This document shows positions 57,746 to 64,000 of a stretch of 64,000 bases of DNA, piece by piece. Both the position numbers and the translations under genes were made by a program. The notes below the pieces were generated by a model. That model made no database searches. It was not told where the DNA came from and saw only the letters and a program-made list of their open reading frames with translations. Where the stretch lies: positions 2,170,001 to 2,234,000 of the forward strand of contig NZ_AP024852.1 in assembly GCF_024346715.1 (NCBI RefSeq). Direction: 5' to 3'. Within the stretch, counting starts at the first letter, position 1, and the number at the start of each line of letters is the position of its first letter. The DNA comes from Photobacterium swingsii. GTDB taxonomy: Bacteria; Pseudomonadota; Gammaproteobacteria; Enterobacterales; Vibrionaceae.

Positions 57746-59116
57746 ATGGTTATTTATAAAAAAATATTTACTCTCGCGGTTCCCATTGCGTTACATAGCA
57801 TGCTGTTTTCCTGTTTAGGGTTTATTGATACCTATATGCTGGCCCAATTAGGCGGCAACACAGTTGCAGCGGCAGGTATCGGGGCGAAAACCTTGTGGTT
57901 TGTACTCAATCTTATTATTGGTGTCGGTGGAGGCGCAGCAATTTTTTGTGCCCAGTATTGGGGTGCAAAAGACCTAACTGAACTTCACAAAACAATCCAT
58001 ATCGGGCTTTTCTATAGCGTATTAACGGCGGCTGTTTTAGTACCTGCGCTCTACTTATTTGCTCCCTTCATTGCTGGTTTAATGACAAACGATATAACAA
58101 TTATTGAATTGGCCGCTGAATACTTAAAGATCACGGCCCTGACCGTATTGGTAAGTGCATTTTCTGTGATTTGGAGTGCTGGCATGCGGGCATTGCAAAA
58201 GCCTAAAGTGGTGTTATATCTGTTTGTGGTTGAGTTGGTGTTAAATGTCACTGTTAACTACCTACTGATCTTTGGTTTATGGGGGTTACCAGCACTTGGT
58301 TTAATAGGAGCGGCTTGGGGAACACTGGCTGCTCGCTTGCTCTCTACTCTATTATTTTTCCTCTATATCTATAACCAGCAGCCGTATCTGATGCTCTCAG
58401 CAAAAATATTCAAGCAATCATTTCGTTGGGCTAAACATGCAACGTTTTTAAAAATCAGTCTACCTATTATTGCTGGCGAGTTTATTTGGAGTGGCGGCGT
58501 ATTTTTATACCATGCAATCTACGGCAACATTAGCACGACAGCACTAGCGGCTATCTCTATTTTATCGCCTATTGAAGTGATGGCTTCGGCATTAAGTTGG
58601 GGCTGTGCCGCAGCAGTAGGTATTTTAATTGGTGAAAAAATAGGGTCAGATCAGCAAAAAGAACTGAACCATTACGTCACCGCTGGATTTATTTCAGCCA
58701 TTTCTGTCGGGTTAATTTTAGTGGGATTACTTTGGGTTAGTCGACATTATGTGTTGGGCCTATTCAACGCAATTGAAGACGATGTACAAGACATGCTGTA
58801 CACCTTGTTCCCTTTTATCTTAGCCAGTATTTTTTTACGCTCTATTACAATGACAGCCATGTCTGGTATTTTAAAAAGCGGGGGCGATACGCAATTTACC
58901 ATGAAGCTCGATTTCTGTGCACAATGGTTAGGAGCCGTTCCCCTTTCACTACTCTTTGCTTTTTGGTTTCGCTGGCCTGTCGAGATTGTTATTTGCGCTG
59001 TATTACTGGAAGAGGGTTTGAAACTGATTCCTATCCTATACCGGATTAAAAGTGGCGCCTGGGTAAAAGAACTGACTAAACGCCCAAGCAGAGAAAGTGA
59101 CAACTTGGCTATATAG
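57746..59116 (+). CDS. MATE-family efflux transporter
   Basis: 456 residues from the ATG at 57746 (TAGG six bases upstream). Upstream in-frame codons to 57665 give an N terminus rich in Cys and polar residues that is not MATE-like. Twelve helices with typical stretches: IALHSMLFSCLGFIDTYMLAQLG, IIGVGGGAAIFCAQYWGAKD, GMRALQKPKVVLYLFVVELVLNVTVNYLLIFG and the second-half counterpart. It should export cationic compounds with Na+ or H+; substrate unknown. Confidence 0.88.
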   Translation: MVIYKKIFTLAVPIALHSMLFSCLGFIDTYMLAQLGGNTVAAAGIGAKTLWFVLNLIIGVGGGAAIFCAQYWGAKDLTELHKTIHIGLFYSVLTAAVLVPALYLFAPFIAGLMTNDITIIELAAEYLKITALTVLVSAFSVIWSAGMRALQKPKVVLYLFVVELVLNVTVNYLLIFGLWGLPALGLIGAAWGTLAARLLSTLLFFLYIYNQQPYLMLSAKIFKQSFRWAKHATFLKISLPIIAGEFIWSGGVFLYHAIYGNISTTALAAISILSPIEVMASALSWGCAAAVGILIGEKIGSDQQKELNHYVTAGFISAISVGLILVGLLWVSRHYVLGLFNAIEDDVQDMLYTLFPFILASIFLRSITMTAMSGILKSGGDTQFTMKLDFCAQWLGAVPLSLLFAFWFRWPVEIVICAVLLEEGLKLIPILYRIKSGAWVKELTKRPSRESDNLAI

Positions 59117-59183
59117 ATACAATAAACCTCGTAATAACGAACTTATATGCCAGTCGCTAAGCGGTTATTGGCCCAAACATAAG

Positions 59184-59213
59184 AAAGGCACTTAGCAATC
59201 AGTGCCTTTGTTG
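59184..59213 (+). terminator. Rho-independent terminator after the MATE gene
   Basis: A perfect 9-bp stem (AAAGGCACT / AGTGCCTTT, 8-base loop); the T-run is short (TTTGTTG). It can also serve the leftward hydrolase gene on the other strand (AAAG run). Confidence 0.7.
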
Positions 59214-59280
59214 AATGTTCGAATTTAGCCTCGGCATTTGATACGCGTCTGATTCTCCTAATTTTATAATCGATACCAAG

Positions 59281-60582
59281 TTATAGCGATTCAGCTAACG
59301 ATTCGAATGCTTGAACTCTTGCCTTTGAGGTTTCACGAGCGGCATTGGATGCGCTGTCAGCCGAAGAGAAACTAGCGATGACGACATTCTTTTCTTGGTT
59401 AATATAGAGGAACTGACCAAATACCCCTCGAAAGGTCGCAATATTTTTCTCAGAGTCATGCACCCAAAGGAAGTTTTTATAGCCCTCTAAGTGTGGATCA
59501 AACACGGCGCCATCAGCGTCTTTATACACGCTATTCATCATGTGAGCATTTTCTTCTTTGGTGATAGTAAAGCTGTCTTTCACCCACTGTTCAGAGAAAA
59601 CCTGCTCACCGTTATATGCACCATTATTGACCATTGCTAGGCCAACACGTGCGAAGTCTCGTAATGTCGTATTGAAGCCCCCTGTCGCGACAGGGTTGTA
59701 GTTCATGTCAGTTATGAAGAAGGCATCATGCTCCACCCCAAGTTTGCTCCAGATATTATCAGCAATGAATTTGTTCAGTGGCTGACCAGATACACGCGCG
59801 ACGATCCAGCCAATCACATCAACGTTCGGGCTATGGTATTCAAACTTATGATTAACCTTCAGTTCTTTATTCTTTTCAAACATAGCCGCAAAAGCCAGTA
59901 GATCACGTGGTGTGTCTGCTTTCATCGGATCTAATGCCATCAAGTCATACGCTGGAATAAAGCCTAAGCGGCGAAAGTACTCGAAATGCACATCACCGGG
60001 TGCCATGTTCACATAGTCTTCACTGTAGTTAATCGCGGAAGTCATATTCAAAAGCGTACGCACGGTTTGCTTGCCAAAGTGCGTACCTTTTAATTCGGCA
60101 ATATAGGCGCTCACTTTTTCATTTACATCGACTTTACCCTGCTCAACCAATAAGCCTAACGCCTGACCAACGAGTGATTTTGTGCTTGAAGCCCACAGGT
60201 GATGATCTTTCGCAGTAAAATCACCAAAATATTCTTCATGCAGGACTTTGCCATCTTTCAGAATAATATAGCCATCAGTATGGTCGTTAATCATCGCCTC
60301 ACGAAATAACAACACGTCATCACCATAGACAAACTTGTGCTGAACAATCTCTGGGTCAAGCGCCTGAGGAATATCCTTGATTGCCCCATCACGAGCGACC
60401 ATCACGCTTGGGTGGATCCCCATATTTTGGAATGCCCACTGATTGAAAGGAGCATGGGTATAGTTACTCAATGTTACTTGCTCGTTCGGCTGTGCTGGCA
60501 CTGTCGACATTGGTTTAACGTCGGCAAACACTGAGGTAGAAACTAGACCTGTCACCATGAGTGAAATAATCGACTTATTCAT
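59281..60582 (-). CDS. Exported serine hydrolase, beta-lactamase/transpeptidase fold
   Basis: 433 residues with a signal peptide (MNKSIISLMVTGLVSTSVFA) and the penicillin-binding fold. The catalytic SxxK is ASSTKSLVG (Ser-Ser-Thr-Lys), with the Tyr motif YHSPN and a late HDSE region. Spacing resembles 6-aminohexanoate-dimer hydrolase/EstB-like esterases more than class C beta-lactamases, so I would not predict drug resistance. The substrate is unknown. It is divergent from the LysR gene at 60687, which probably regulates it. Confidence 0.85.
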   Translation of the reverse strand: MNKSIISLMVTGLVSTSVFADVKPMSTVPAQPNEQVTLSNYTHAPFNQWAFQNMGIHPSVMVARDGAIKDIPQALDPEIVQHKFVYGDDVLLFREAMINDHTDGYIILKDGKVLHEEYFGDFTAKDHHLWASSTKSLVGQALGLLVEQGKVDVNEKVSAYIAELKGTHFGKQTVRTLLNMTSAINYSEDYVNMAPGDVHFEYFRRLGFIPAYDLMALDPMKADTPRDLLAFAAMFEKNKELKVNHKFEYHSPNVDVIGWIVARVSGQPLNKFIADNIWSKLGVEHDAFFITDMNYNPVATGGFNTTLRDFARVGLAMVNNGAYNGEQVFSEQWVKDSFTITKEENAHMMNSVYKDADGAVFDPHLEGYKNFLWVHDSEKNIATFRGVFGQFLYINQEKNVVIASFSSADSASNAARETSKARVQAFESLAESL

Positions 60583-60686
60583 CTGAAATCCCCGTTAACA
60601 ATCTTGTGTGTACGGGGCTAGATTAACTTGTTAGATTCAAACATATAAATTCAAAATGTACGCTCAAACAGTACGAAGGTGATGAA

Positions 60687-61574
60687 ATGATTTCGATAGA
60701 GCAAGTAGCCTGCTTCACCAGTGTTTACGAACTACAAAGCTATAGCGCCGCCAGTAATAAACTGGGTAAAGCGCGCTCAACGGTACGAGAACGCATTAAC
60801 GCACTGGAAGATATGATGGGCGTGACGCTTTTTTCTATCGAAGGGAAGAAGGCAATACCCAGTGATACGGCACATCGGCTATACCCACGTGCAAGGTTAT
60901 TGGCAAGACAGTCTTTGGAGTTCGAGAATATTGCGTTGTCTGCCTACAAAGGTGAATTAAGCAACATTACCGTTTACCATGACAGCTCAATCCCCTCACA
61001 ATTGCTGTTGAGTATCGAGTCAGAGATTAAATCGCTTCAACCAAGCATGATCATTAACTGGTTGCAACGAGATAGAAACCACTGTTTACAGCAAGTAGAA
61101 GACGGCGATGCACTGTTTGCTATCATGCCGGGCATGGGTAACCTCCACCCTAGCGCGGGCATTGGCAGTATCAACCTGGGCTCTTTTCATCTGAGCATCT
61201 TTACTGCTACCAACTCAACAATTCCGAACAAACCAGTATCTATCGCTGAGTTAGCCACTTTTCGCCAGCTTATAACAGAAAATGACCTCGCCAATGAGTT
61301 AAGACACACTAAGCTCAGCAGCGAATTTGAGATTGTCAGCTCGCAACACTTACTCATCGATAAACTAAAACTGGGCGGATGGACAGTGTGCTCACCCGAT
61401 AAGATGAGCCAACACATCGCAAGTGGTGATATTCGAGAAGTAGAACTACAAGAAGCCCCAAGAATGGTGCGCCAAGACTGTATTTTGTTCTACAACATGT
61501 CATCTATTTCTTCTCAACAAGAGTCTGAAATCATCGCCGTGGCGACTAAGGTTGCAAAGAAACTTAATCTGTAG
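60687..61574 (+). CDS. LysR-type transcriptional regulator
   Basis: 295 residues with the helix-turn-helix ELQSYSAASNKLGKARSTVRERINALEDMMG near the N terminus and a weakly conserved effector domain. Divergent from the serine hydrolase across a 104-base gap, which contains the near-palindrome TGTAC..N9..GTAC, a possible operator. The effector is unknown. Confidence 0.82.
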   Translation: MISIEQVACFTSVYELQSYSAASNKLGKARSTVRERINALEDMMGVTLFSIEGKKAIPSDTAHRLYPRARLLARQSLEFENIALSAYKGELSNITVYHDSSIPSQLLLSIESEIKSLQPSMIINWLQRDRNHCLQQVEDGDALFAIMPGMGNLHPSAGIGSINLGSFHLSIFTATNSTIPNKPVSIAELATFRQLITENDLANELRHTKLSSEFEIVSSQHLLIDKLKLGGWTVCSPDKMSQHIASGDIREVELQEAPRMVRQDCILFYNMSSISSQQESEIIAVATKVAKKLNL

Positions 61575-61691
61575 CTATGAGCCGTGGCACCGTGTTTTTG
61601 GACAAAACTATTTGAGCAACTCTTAGATTTGAGGTTTGAAATAGAAATGTACATGTTCATTTGACAGTAACCAAAACAAAGAATATATTAC

Positions 61692-61709
61692 ATACCAACT
61701 GGTCGGTTT
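61692..61709 (+). promoter_or_regulatory. TetR operator, imperfect copy
   Basis: ATACCAACTGGTCGGTTT differs at three positions from the perfect palindrome in front of the neighbouring GNAT gene (62315). It lies 21-38 bases before the TetR start and should mediate self-repression. Confidence 0.7.
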
Positions 61710-61729
61710 TTTATTTTTTGGGAAGACAA

Positions 61730-62266
61730 ATGAGTAGAAAGCAAAGAGTCATTGAAGCAGCAACTGAGTTGTTTGCGAGCCAAGGGTTTGAGAAAACGCC
61801 TGTCTCACTTATCTGTGAAGTTGCGGAAGTTTCAAAGGGAACAGTCTTCCATCACTTTAAGAATAAAGATGAGATTTTAAGAGCGGTATTTCTTTATATC
61901 ACTGAGTTTATAGAAGAAGCAGATAAGCAAGATCAACACATTGAAGATGATGTGTTGTCATCGCTGATTAAGTCGGTCTTTGACGGAATGACAATTCCTG
62001 AACACCGATTGATGTACCAGTTCAACTTTAATGTCATGGTTCACCCAGTAACACGGGCTATCGTTGCCGATCTTATTGAAGAGAGGTATCAGGGCCTGCA
62101 AGCCTCAACTGAAGAGGTTTTTCGCAGGTTAGGACACGATAATCCAACAATAATCACAAAGATGTTTATTGCTGAGATTGACGGCATAGCCATGAACTAC
62201 TTGTTAAATGATGATTTTCCTATCGAAGCAATCCAGATAGAGTTCACAAAAAAATACTGCCAGTAA
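61730..62266 (+). CDS. TetR/AcrR-family transcriptional repressor
   Basis: 178 residues from the ATG at 61730, which has a GGGAAG ribosome site; the frame extends upstream to 61661 but those codons overlap the operator. The helix-turn-helix TELFASQGFEKTPVSLICEVAEVSKGTVFHHFKNKDEIL is typical of TetR. The ligand is unknown. Two matching operators (61692, 62315) mark the regulator and the GNAT gene as its targets. A terminator (62274-62301) separates the two genes, so the second operator implies a separate promoter. Confidence 0.88.
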   Translation: MSRKQRVIEAATELFASQGFEKTPVSLICEVAEVSKGTVFHHFKNKDEILRAVFLYITEFIEEADKQDQHIEDDVLSSLIKSVFDGMTIPEHRLMYQFNFNVMVHPVTRAIVADLIEERYQGLQASTEEVFRRLGHDNPTIITKMFIAEIDGIAMNYLLNDDFPIEAIQIEFTKKYCQ

Positions 62267-62273
62267 CCTATTG

Positions 62274-62301
62274 AAATCACGTATTAATGCGTGATTTTTT
62301 T
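62274..62301 (+). terminator. Rho-independent terminator of the TetR gene
   Basis: A perfect 8-bp stem (AAATCACG / CGTGATTT, 8-base loop) followed by T-rich TTTTAAC. Confidence 0.75.
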
Positions 62302-62314
62302 AACAATAACAAAC

Positions 62315-62332
62315 ATACCAACTGGTTGGTAT
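62315..62332 (+). promoter_or_regulatory. TetR operator, perfect palindrome
   Basis: ATACCAAC-TG-GTTGGTAT is a perfect inverted repeat with 8-bp arms, 21 bases before the GNAT start. It matches the copy at 61692. Confidence 0.75.
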
Positions 62333-62353
62333 TTAAATGAAAGGAATAAAACA

Positions 62354-62857
62354 ATGAAAACACCTTATCAAATTCAATTTGAAGCCTTTAATGCAGATGA
62401 TTTTTACACAGAAGCACATGCAAAATTGTACGCTCAATTTGCAGAAGATTTAATTGCAGAGGGTAACTATTCAATCGTATATCAGGGAGTTGCACACGCA
62501 TGCTACACCCCAATCACAATTGATAAAGCGCCCAATCTAAAGTGCTTTGTATTAGCTCCGTTAGCAGTACGACCAGAACATCAAGGTAAAGGTTATGCGA
62601 CAAAATTAATGGAACAAGCTGAGAGCGAATTAGACGCTGATGTCGTCTTTGTTCTCGGAGATCCAAAACATTATGCTCGCCGTTTTAACGCCAAACATAA
62701 TGTTGAATTACCTGTCGGCACAGGTGAATCACCTGACTTTTGGTTTGCTCGTGAATTAACACAAGGGGTGCTTGAGGGCATTGGCAAATCTTCATCAACC
62801 ATTAAAGGTGTATTCGCTAACCCAATTATGTGGAGCAACCCAGACGATCAAATCTAA
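62354..62857 (+). CDS. GNAT-family N-acetyltransferase (YhbS-like)
   Basis: 167 residues from the ATG at 62354 (AAAGGAAT ribosome site). An in-frame frame to 62291 would include the operator. The acetyl-CoA motif A is LAVRPEHQGKGYATKLMEQAE, and VVFVLGDPKHYARRF resembles the YhbS group. The acetylated substrate is unknown. It lies under its own TetR operator and 208 bases before a YjhX-like gene. In E. coli a GNAT gene, yjhQ, pairs with yjhX, so the two could be a toxin-antitoxin-like pair; this is inference. Confidence 0.83.
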   Translation: MKTPYQIQFEAFNADDFYTEAHAKLYAQFAEDLIAEGNYSIVYQGVAHACYTPITIDKAPNLKCFVLAPLAVRPEHQGKGYATKLMEQAESELDADVVFVLGDPKHYARRFNAKHNVELPVGTGESPDFWFARELTQGVLEGIGKSSSTIKGVFANPIMWSNPDDQI

Positions 62858-63065
62858 GAGTGGAAGTAGAGGCTTCATCTCTCATATCAAATCGTTTTTA
62901 ATCAGAAGTCTTCGCGGCTTCCATGAATCTAGAAAAAGTAAAAGGCAATTTTTGACTAAAACACTACTTAGCATTGTATAGACACCGTGTTTGATACTGC
63001 GATCGACAAACACACACTCCAACTCAACCATGAGGAAAACTTAGCAATATAAACGGAGAAATCCT

Positions 63066-63323
63066 TTGAATATTTCAAAGCAAGAACAAAGAGTGCTTCA
63101 TACATTAGCAATGGGTGGCGAAATTCGTCGCTACCTAGATGACGCTGGAAAGTTAGCTGAAATCACCTGTTTTACGAGAGAAGGTTATGGTCTATCTGAT
63201 TGTAAAATAGACACTTTTAAGAAGTTGAAAAGTAAAAAACTGATCAGCTCGAAAGGTGGAAAACCTTATCGTATTACCCACCTTGGCGCAACTTCGGTTC
63301 AGGCGCAGATGAATCAACGCTAA
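63066..63323 (+). CDS. yjhX: YjhX family protein (UPF0386/DUF2084, toxin-like)
   Basis: 85 residues, starting TTG at 63066 with a GGAG ribosome site eight bases upstream; no better start is in frame. It follows E. coli YjhX almost position by position: MNxSxQEQRxLHxLAxGG, REGxxLxDC, FKKLKxKKLIxS and PYRI. E. coli YjhX is annotated as a toxin of the YjhX-YjhQ pair, but its action is unproven. The gap before it holds a TTGACT and TATAGA promoter-like pair (62952 to 62982) and a GTGTTTG / CAAACAC hairpin near 62987-63013. Confidence 0.87.
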   Translation: MNISKQEQRVLHTLAMGGEIRRYLDDAGKLAEITCFTREGYGLSDCKIDTFKKLKSKKLISSKGGKPYRITHLGATSVQAQMNQR

Positions 63324-63513
63324 CCACTTACAGAGCTAACAATGTTACTTTTTGGTTAGAAGTGCCATTCTCACAGTAATCATTGTTAGTTCAAGTCAAA
63401 ATTATTGACTGTATTCTTTGTGAAAAAAAGCCTATTGAATATTTATATCTATCAAACTTTGGGGCAAAAGCGAGTTAGAAAGTGCCATCTACACTTACTC
63501 ATTCCATCAACAA
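63324..63513. other. Intergenic region after yjhX
   Basis: No gene seen. It contains two related 30-base segments that begin TTAGAAGTGCCATTCTCAC and TTAGAAAGTGCCATCTACAC (about 63357 and 63476), a partial direct repeat of unknown role. Confidence 0.45.
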
Positions 63514-63641
63514 AGAGATAGGAATTTACTGCTCGCAAGCTCGCGCCCTTCGGGCTATTGCCTTTTCGCGCCTTCGGCACGGGCAATGTGCTTTCGCTTC
63601 GCTCAGGTGAACCCTGCTCTAGGGTTCGGCACCCTATCTCT
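63514..63641. repeat. 128-base multi-hairpin element with terminal inverted repeats
   Basis: The ends AGAGATAGG (63514-63522) and CCTATCTCT (63633-63641) are perfect inverted repeats. Inside are several stable hairpins: GCCC-TTC-GGGC, ATTGCC / GGCAAT (63557-63562 and 63582-63587) enclosing GCC-TTC-GGC, and GAACCCT-GCTCT-AGGGTTC (63609-63627). It is GC-rich against AT-rich flanks and has no coding frame. It looks like a dispersed extragenic repeat or a structured RNA. Confidence 0.6.
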
Positions 63642-63661
63642 AATCATAAAATTTAGACGAA

Positions 63662-63691
63662 AAAAAACCGCTGACGTTTCAGCGGTTTTTT
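63662..63691. terminator. Rho-independent terminator, bidirectional
   Basis: A perfect 13-bp stem (AAAAAACCGCTGA / TCAGCGGTTTTTT, CGTT loop) lies just downstream of the tRNA-like remnant on the minus strand. Confidence 0.88.
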
Positions 63692-63697
63692 CGAATA

Positions 63698-63756
63698 TGG
63701 CGGAGCGCTTTGGGTATGGCGGATTTGGTACAAATCCTTTCCACTTCGCCCAAACG
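63698..63756 (-). pseudogene. Tandem tRNA 3'-end remnants (degenerate tRNA)
   Basis: On the minus strand the stretch has two copies of a tRNA-like 3' end, each ending CCGCCAta (plus-strand TATGGCGGA at 63696 and 63715), plus a perfect anticodon-arm-like hairpin GGATTT-GTACC-AAATCC. It is flanked by terminators on both sides, as the intact tRNA-Ser is. No full cloverleaf can be drawn. Confidence 0.5.
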
Positions 63757-63757
63757 T

Positions 63758-63786
63758 AAAAAAGGCGCTAATAAATTAGCGCCTTT
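63758..63786 (-). terminator. Terminator of tRNA-Ser (minus strand)
   Basis: A perfect 10-bp stem (AAAGGCGCTA / TAGCGCCTTT, six-base loop) followed, on the minus strand, by TTTTTT. It starts nine bases past the tRNA CCA end. Confidence 0.85.
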
Positions 63787-63794
63787 CTTGAATG

Positions 63795-63885
63795 TGGCGG
63801 AGAGATAGGGATTTGAACCCTAGATACGCTACAAACGTATGCCGGTTTTCAAGACCGGTGCTTTCAACCACTCAGCCATCTCTCC
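63795..63885 (-). tRNA. tRNA-Ser (anticodon UGA)
   Basis: The minus strand folds to a class II tRNA: acceptor GGAGAGA pairing with TCTCTCC, D-arm GCTGAGTGGTTGAAAGC, anticodon arm CCGGT-CTTGAAA-ACCGG with anticodon TGA, a long variable arm, and T-arm TAGGG-TTCAAAT-CCCTA. The CCA end is encoded (TGG at 63795-63797). Confidence 0.97.
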
Positions 63886-63894
63886 ATGGCGCTT

Positions 63895-63923
63895 ATAGTA
63901 GGTTTTCCCTCGGATGCTGTAAA
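63895..63923 (-). promoter_or_regulatory. Promoter of tRNA-Ser
   Basis: On the minus strand TTTACA (63923-63918) and TACTAT (63900-63895) are 17 bases apart and ten bases before the tRNA, matching a sigma-70 promoter loosely (5 of 6 and 4 of 6). Confidence 0.55.
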
Positions 63924-64000
63924 CCGTTAATTCTTAAATTAAAGCTCAAGCGAACAGCATTTATACAAGCCGTTGTTTCATCGATCAAACCTGGCAAGCT

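Noticed and set aside
59281..60582. Class C beta-lactamase resistance gene
   Set aside because: SxxK is present, but the Tyr motif is not the YxN of AmpC and no KTG box is clear; an esterase or dimer hydrolase fits better.
62772..62981. ORF overlapping the end of the GNAT gene
   Set aside because: Shadow frame; Lys/Ser-rich without ribosome site and overlapping a real gene.
63514..63641. Integron attC (VCR-like) site
   Set aside because: Size and hairpins suggest it, but the required RYYYAAC and GTTRRRY core sites and gene cassettes are absent.
1..64000. CRISPR array, prophage, insertion sequence or secretion system
   Set aside because: No regularly spaced repeats, transposase, integrase or phage structural genes were found.

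Overview
The window looks like chromosomal DNA of a marine gammaproteobacterium of the Vibrionaceae, most likely Photobacterium. The evidence is the gene set and order: a complete hutZXW / tonB-exbBD-hutBCD haem uptake locus, purR followed by a c-di-GMP-I riboswitch and tfoY (the order known from Vibrio cholerae), punR/punC, and long AT-rich intergenic stretches. Most genes are ordinary chromosomal genes. I see no prophage, insertion sequence, integron or CRISPR array. Genus assignment is inference, because no marker gene can be searched here.

Layout. 1-3.5 kb: end of an RND efflux operon (adaptor, pump). 3.6-11.4 kb: haem utilisation; hutZ, hutX and hutW run leftward, tonB-exbB-exbD-hutB-hutC-hutD run rightward as a tightly overlapping operon, with Fur-like sites at 6.73 and 4.18 kb. 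11.6-13.9 kb: purR, c-di-GMP-I riboswitch, tfoY. 14.2-21.9 kb: a small membrane protein and an ynjA-ynjB-ynjC-ynjD-ynjF cluster carrying an extra gene that fuses a TVP38 membrane domain to a flavin disulfide reductase. 22-25 kb: MarR/VOC pair and the divergent punR/punC. 25.5-28.5 kb: arginine ABC importer artP-artJ-artQ-artM. 28.8-32 kb: membrane-bound GGDEF-EAL protein whose GGDEF site is degenerate. 33-36.5 kb: gltS (with an overlapping 33-codon upstream ORF), a YdcH-family gene and an OFA-type MFS transporter. 36.7-41 kb: a PAP2-outer-membrane-barrel fusion and a two-haem peroxidase-like protein. 41.2-49.4 kb: cobO, a chemoreceptor, and a 1600-residue lipoprotein metalloprotease with two cadherin-PA14 units. 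49.6-59.1 kb: ybiT, a DAACS symporter, a 51-residue small ORF, catalase, a DEAD-box helicase, LysR and MATE genes. 59.3-63.3 kb: serine hydrolase/LysR divergent pair, then a TetR-GNAT-YjhX block with two matching TetR operators. 63.5-64 kb: a multi-hairpin element, tRNA-like remnants and tRNA-Ser(UGA).

How the parts work together. The haem locus supplies energy transduction (TonB-ExbB-ExbD), periplasmic capture and inner-membrane import (HutBCD), and cytoplasmic handling (HutW, HutX, HutZ). No outer-membrane haem receptor is in the window. Purine control appears in purR and punR/punC. c-di-GMP appears twice: as the riboswitch ligand in front of tfoY, and as the likely substrate of the EAL protein.

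The points most worth following are the coupled leader ORF of gltS, the TetR-GNAT-YjhX block with its operator pair, the thiol-redox genes inserted in the ynj transporter cluster, the stacked tRNA 3'-end remnants beside a 128-base multi-hairpin element, a strong promoter placed directly in front of a terminator (35.02-35.10 kb), and the 51-residue ORF near 53 kb.
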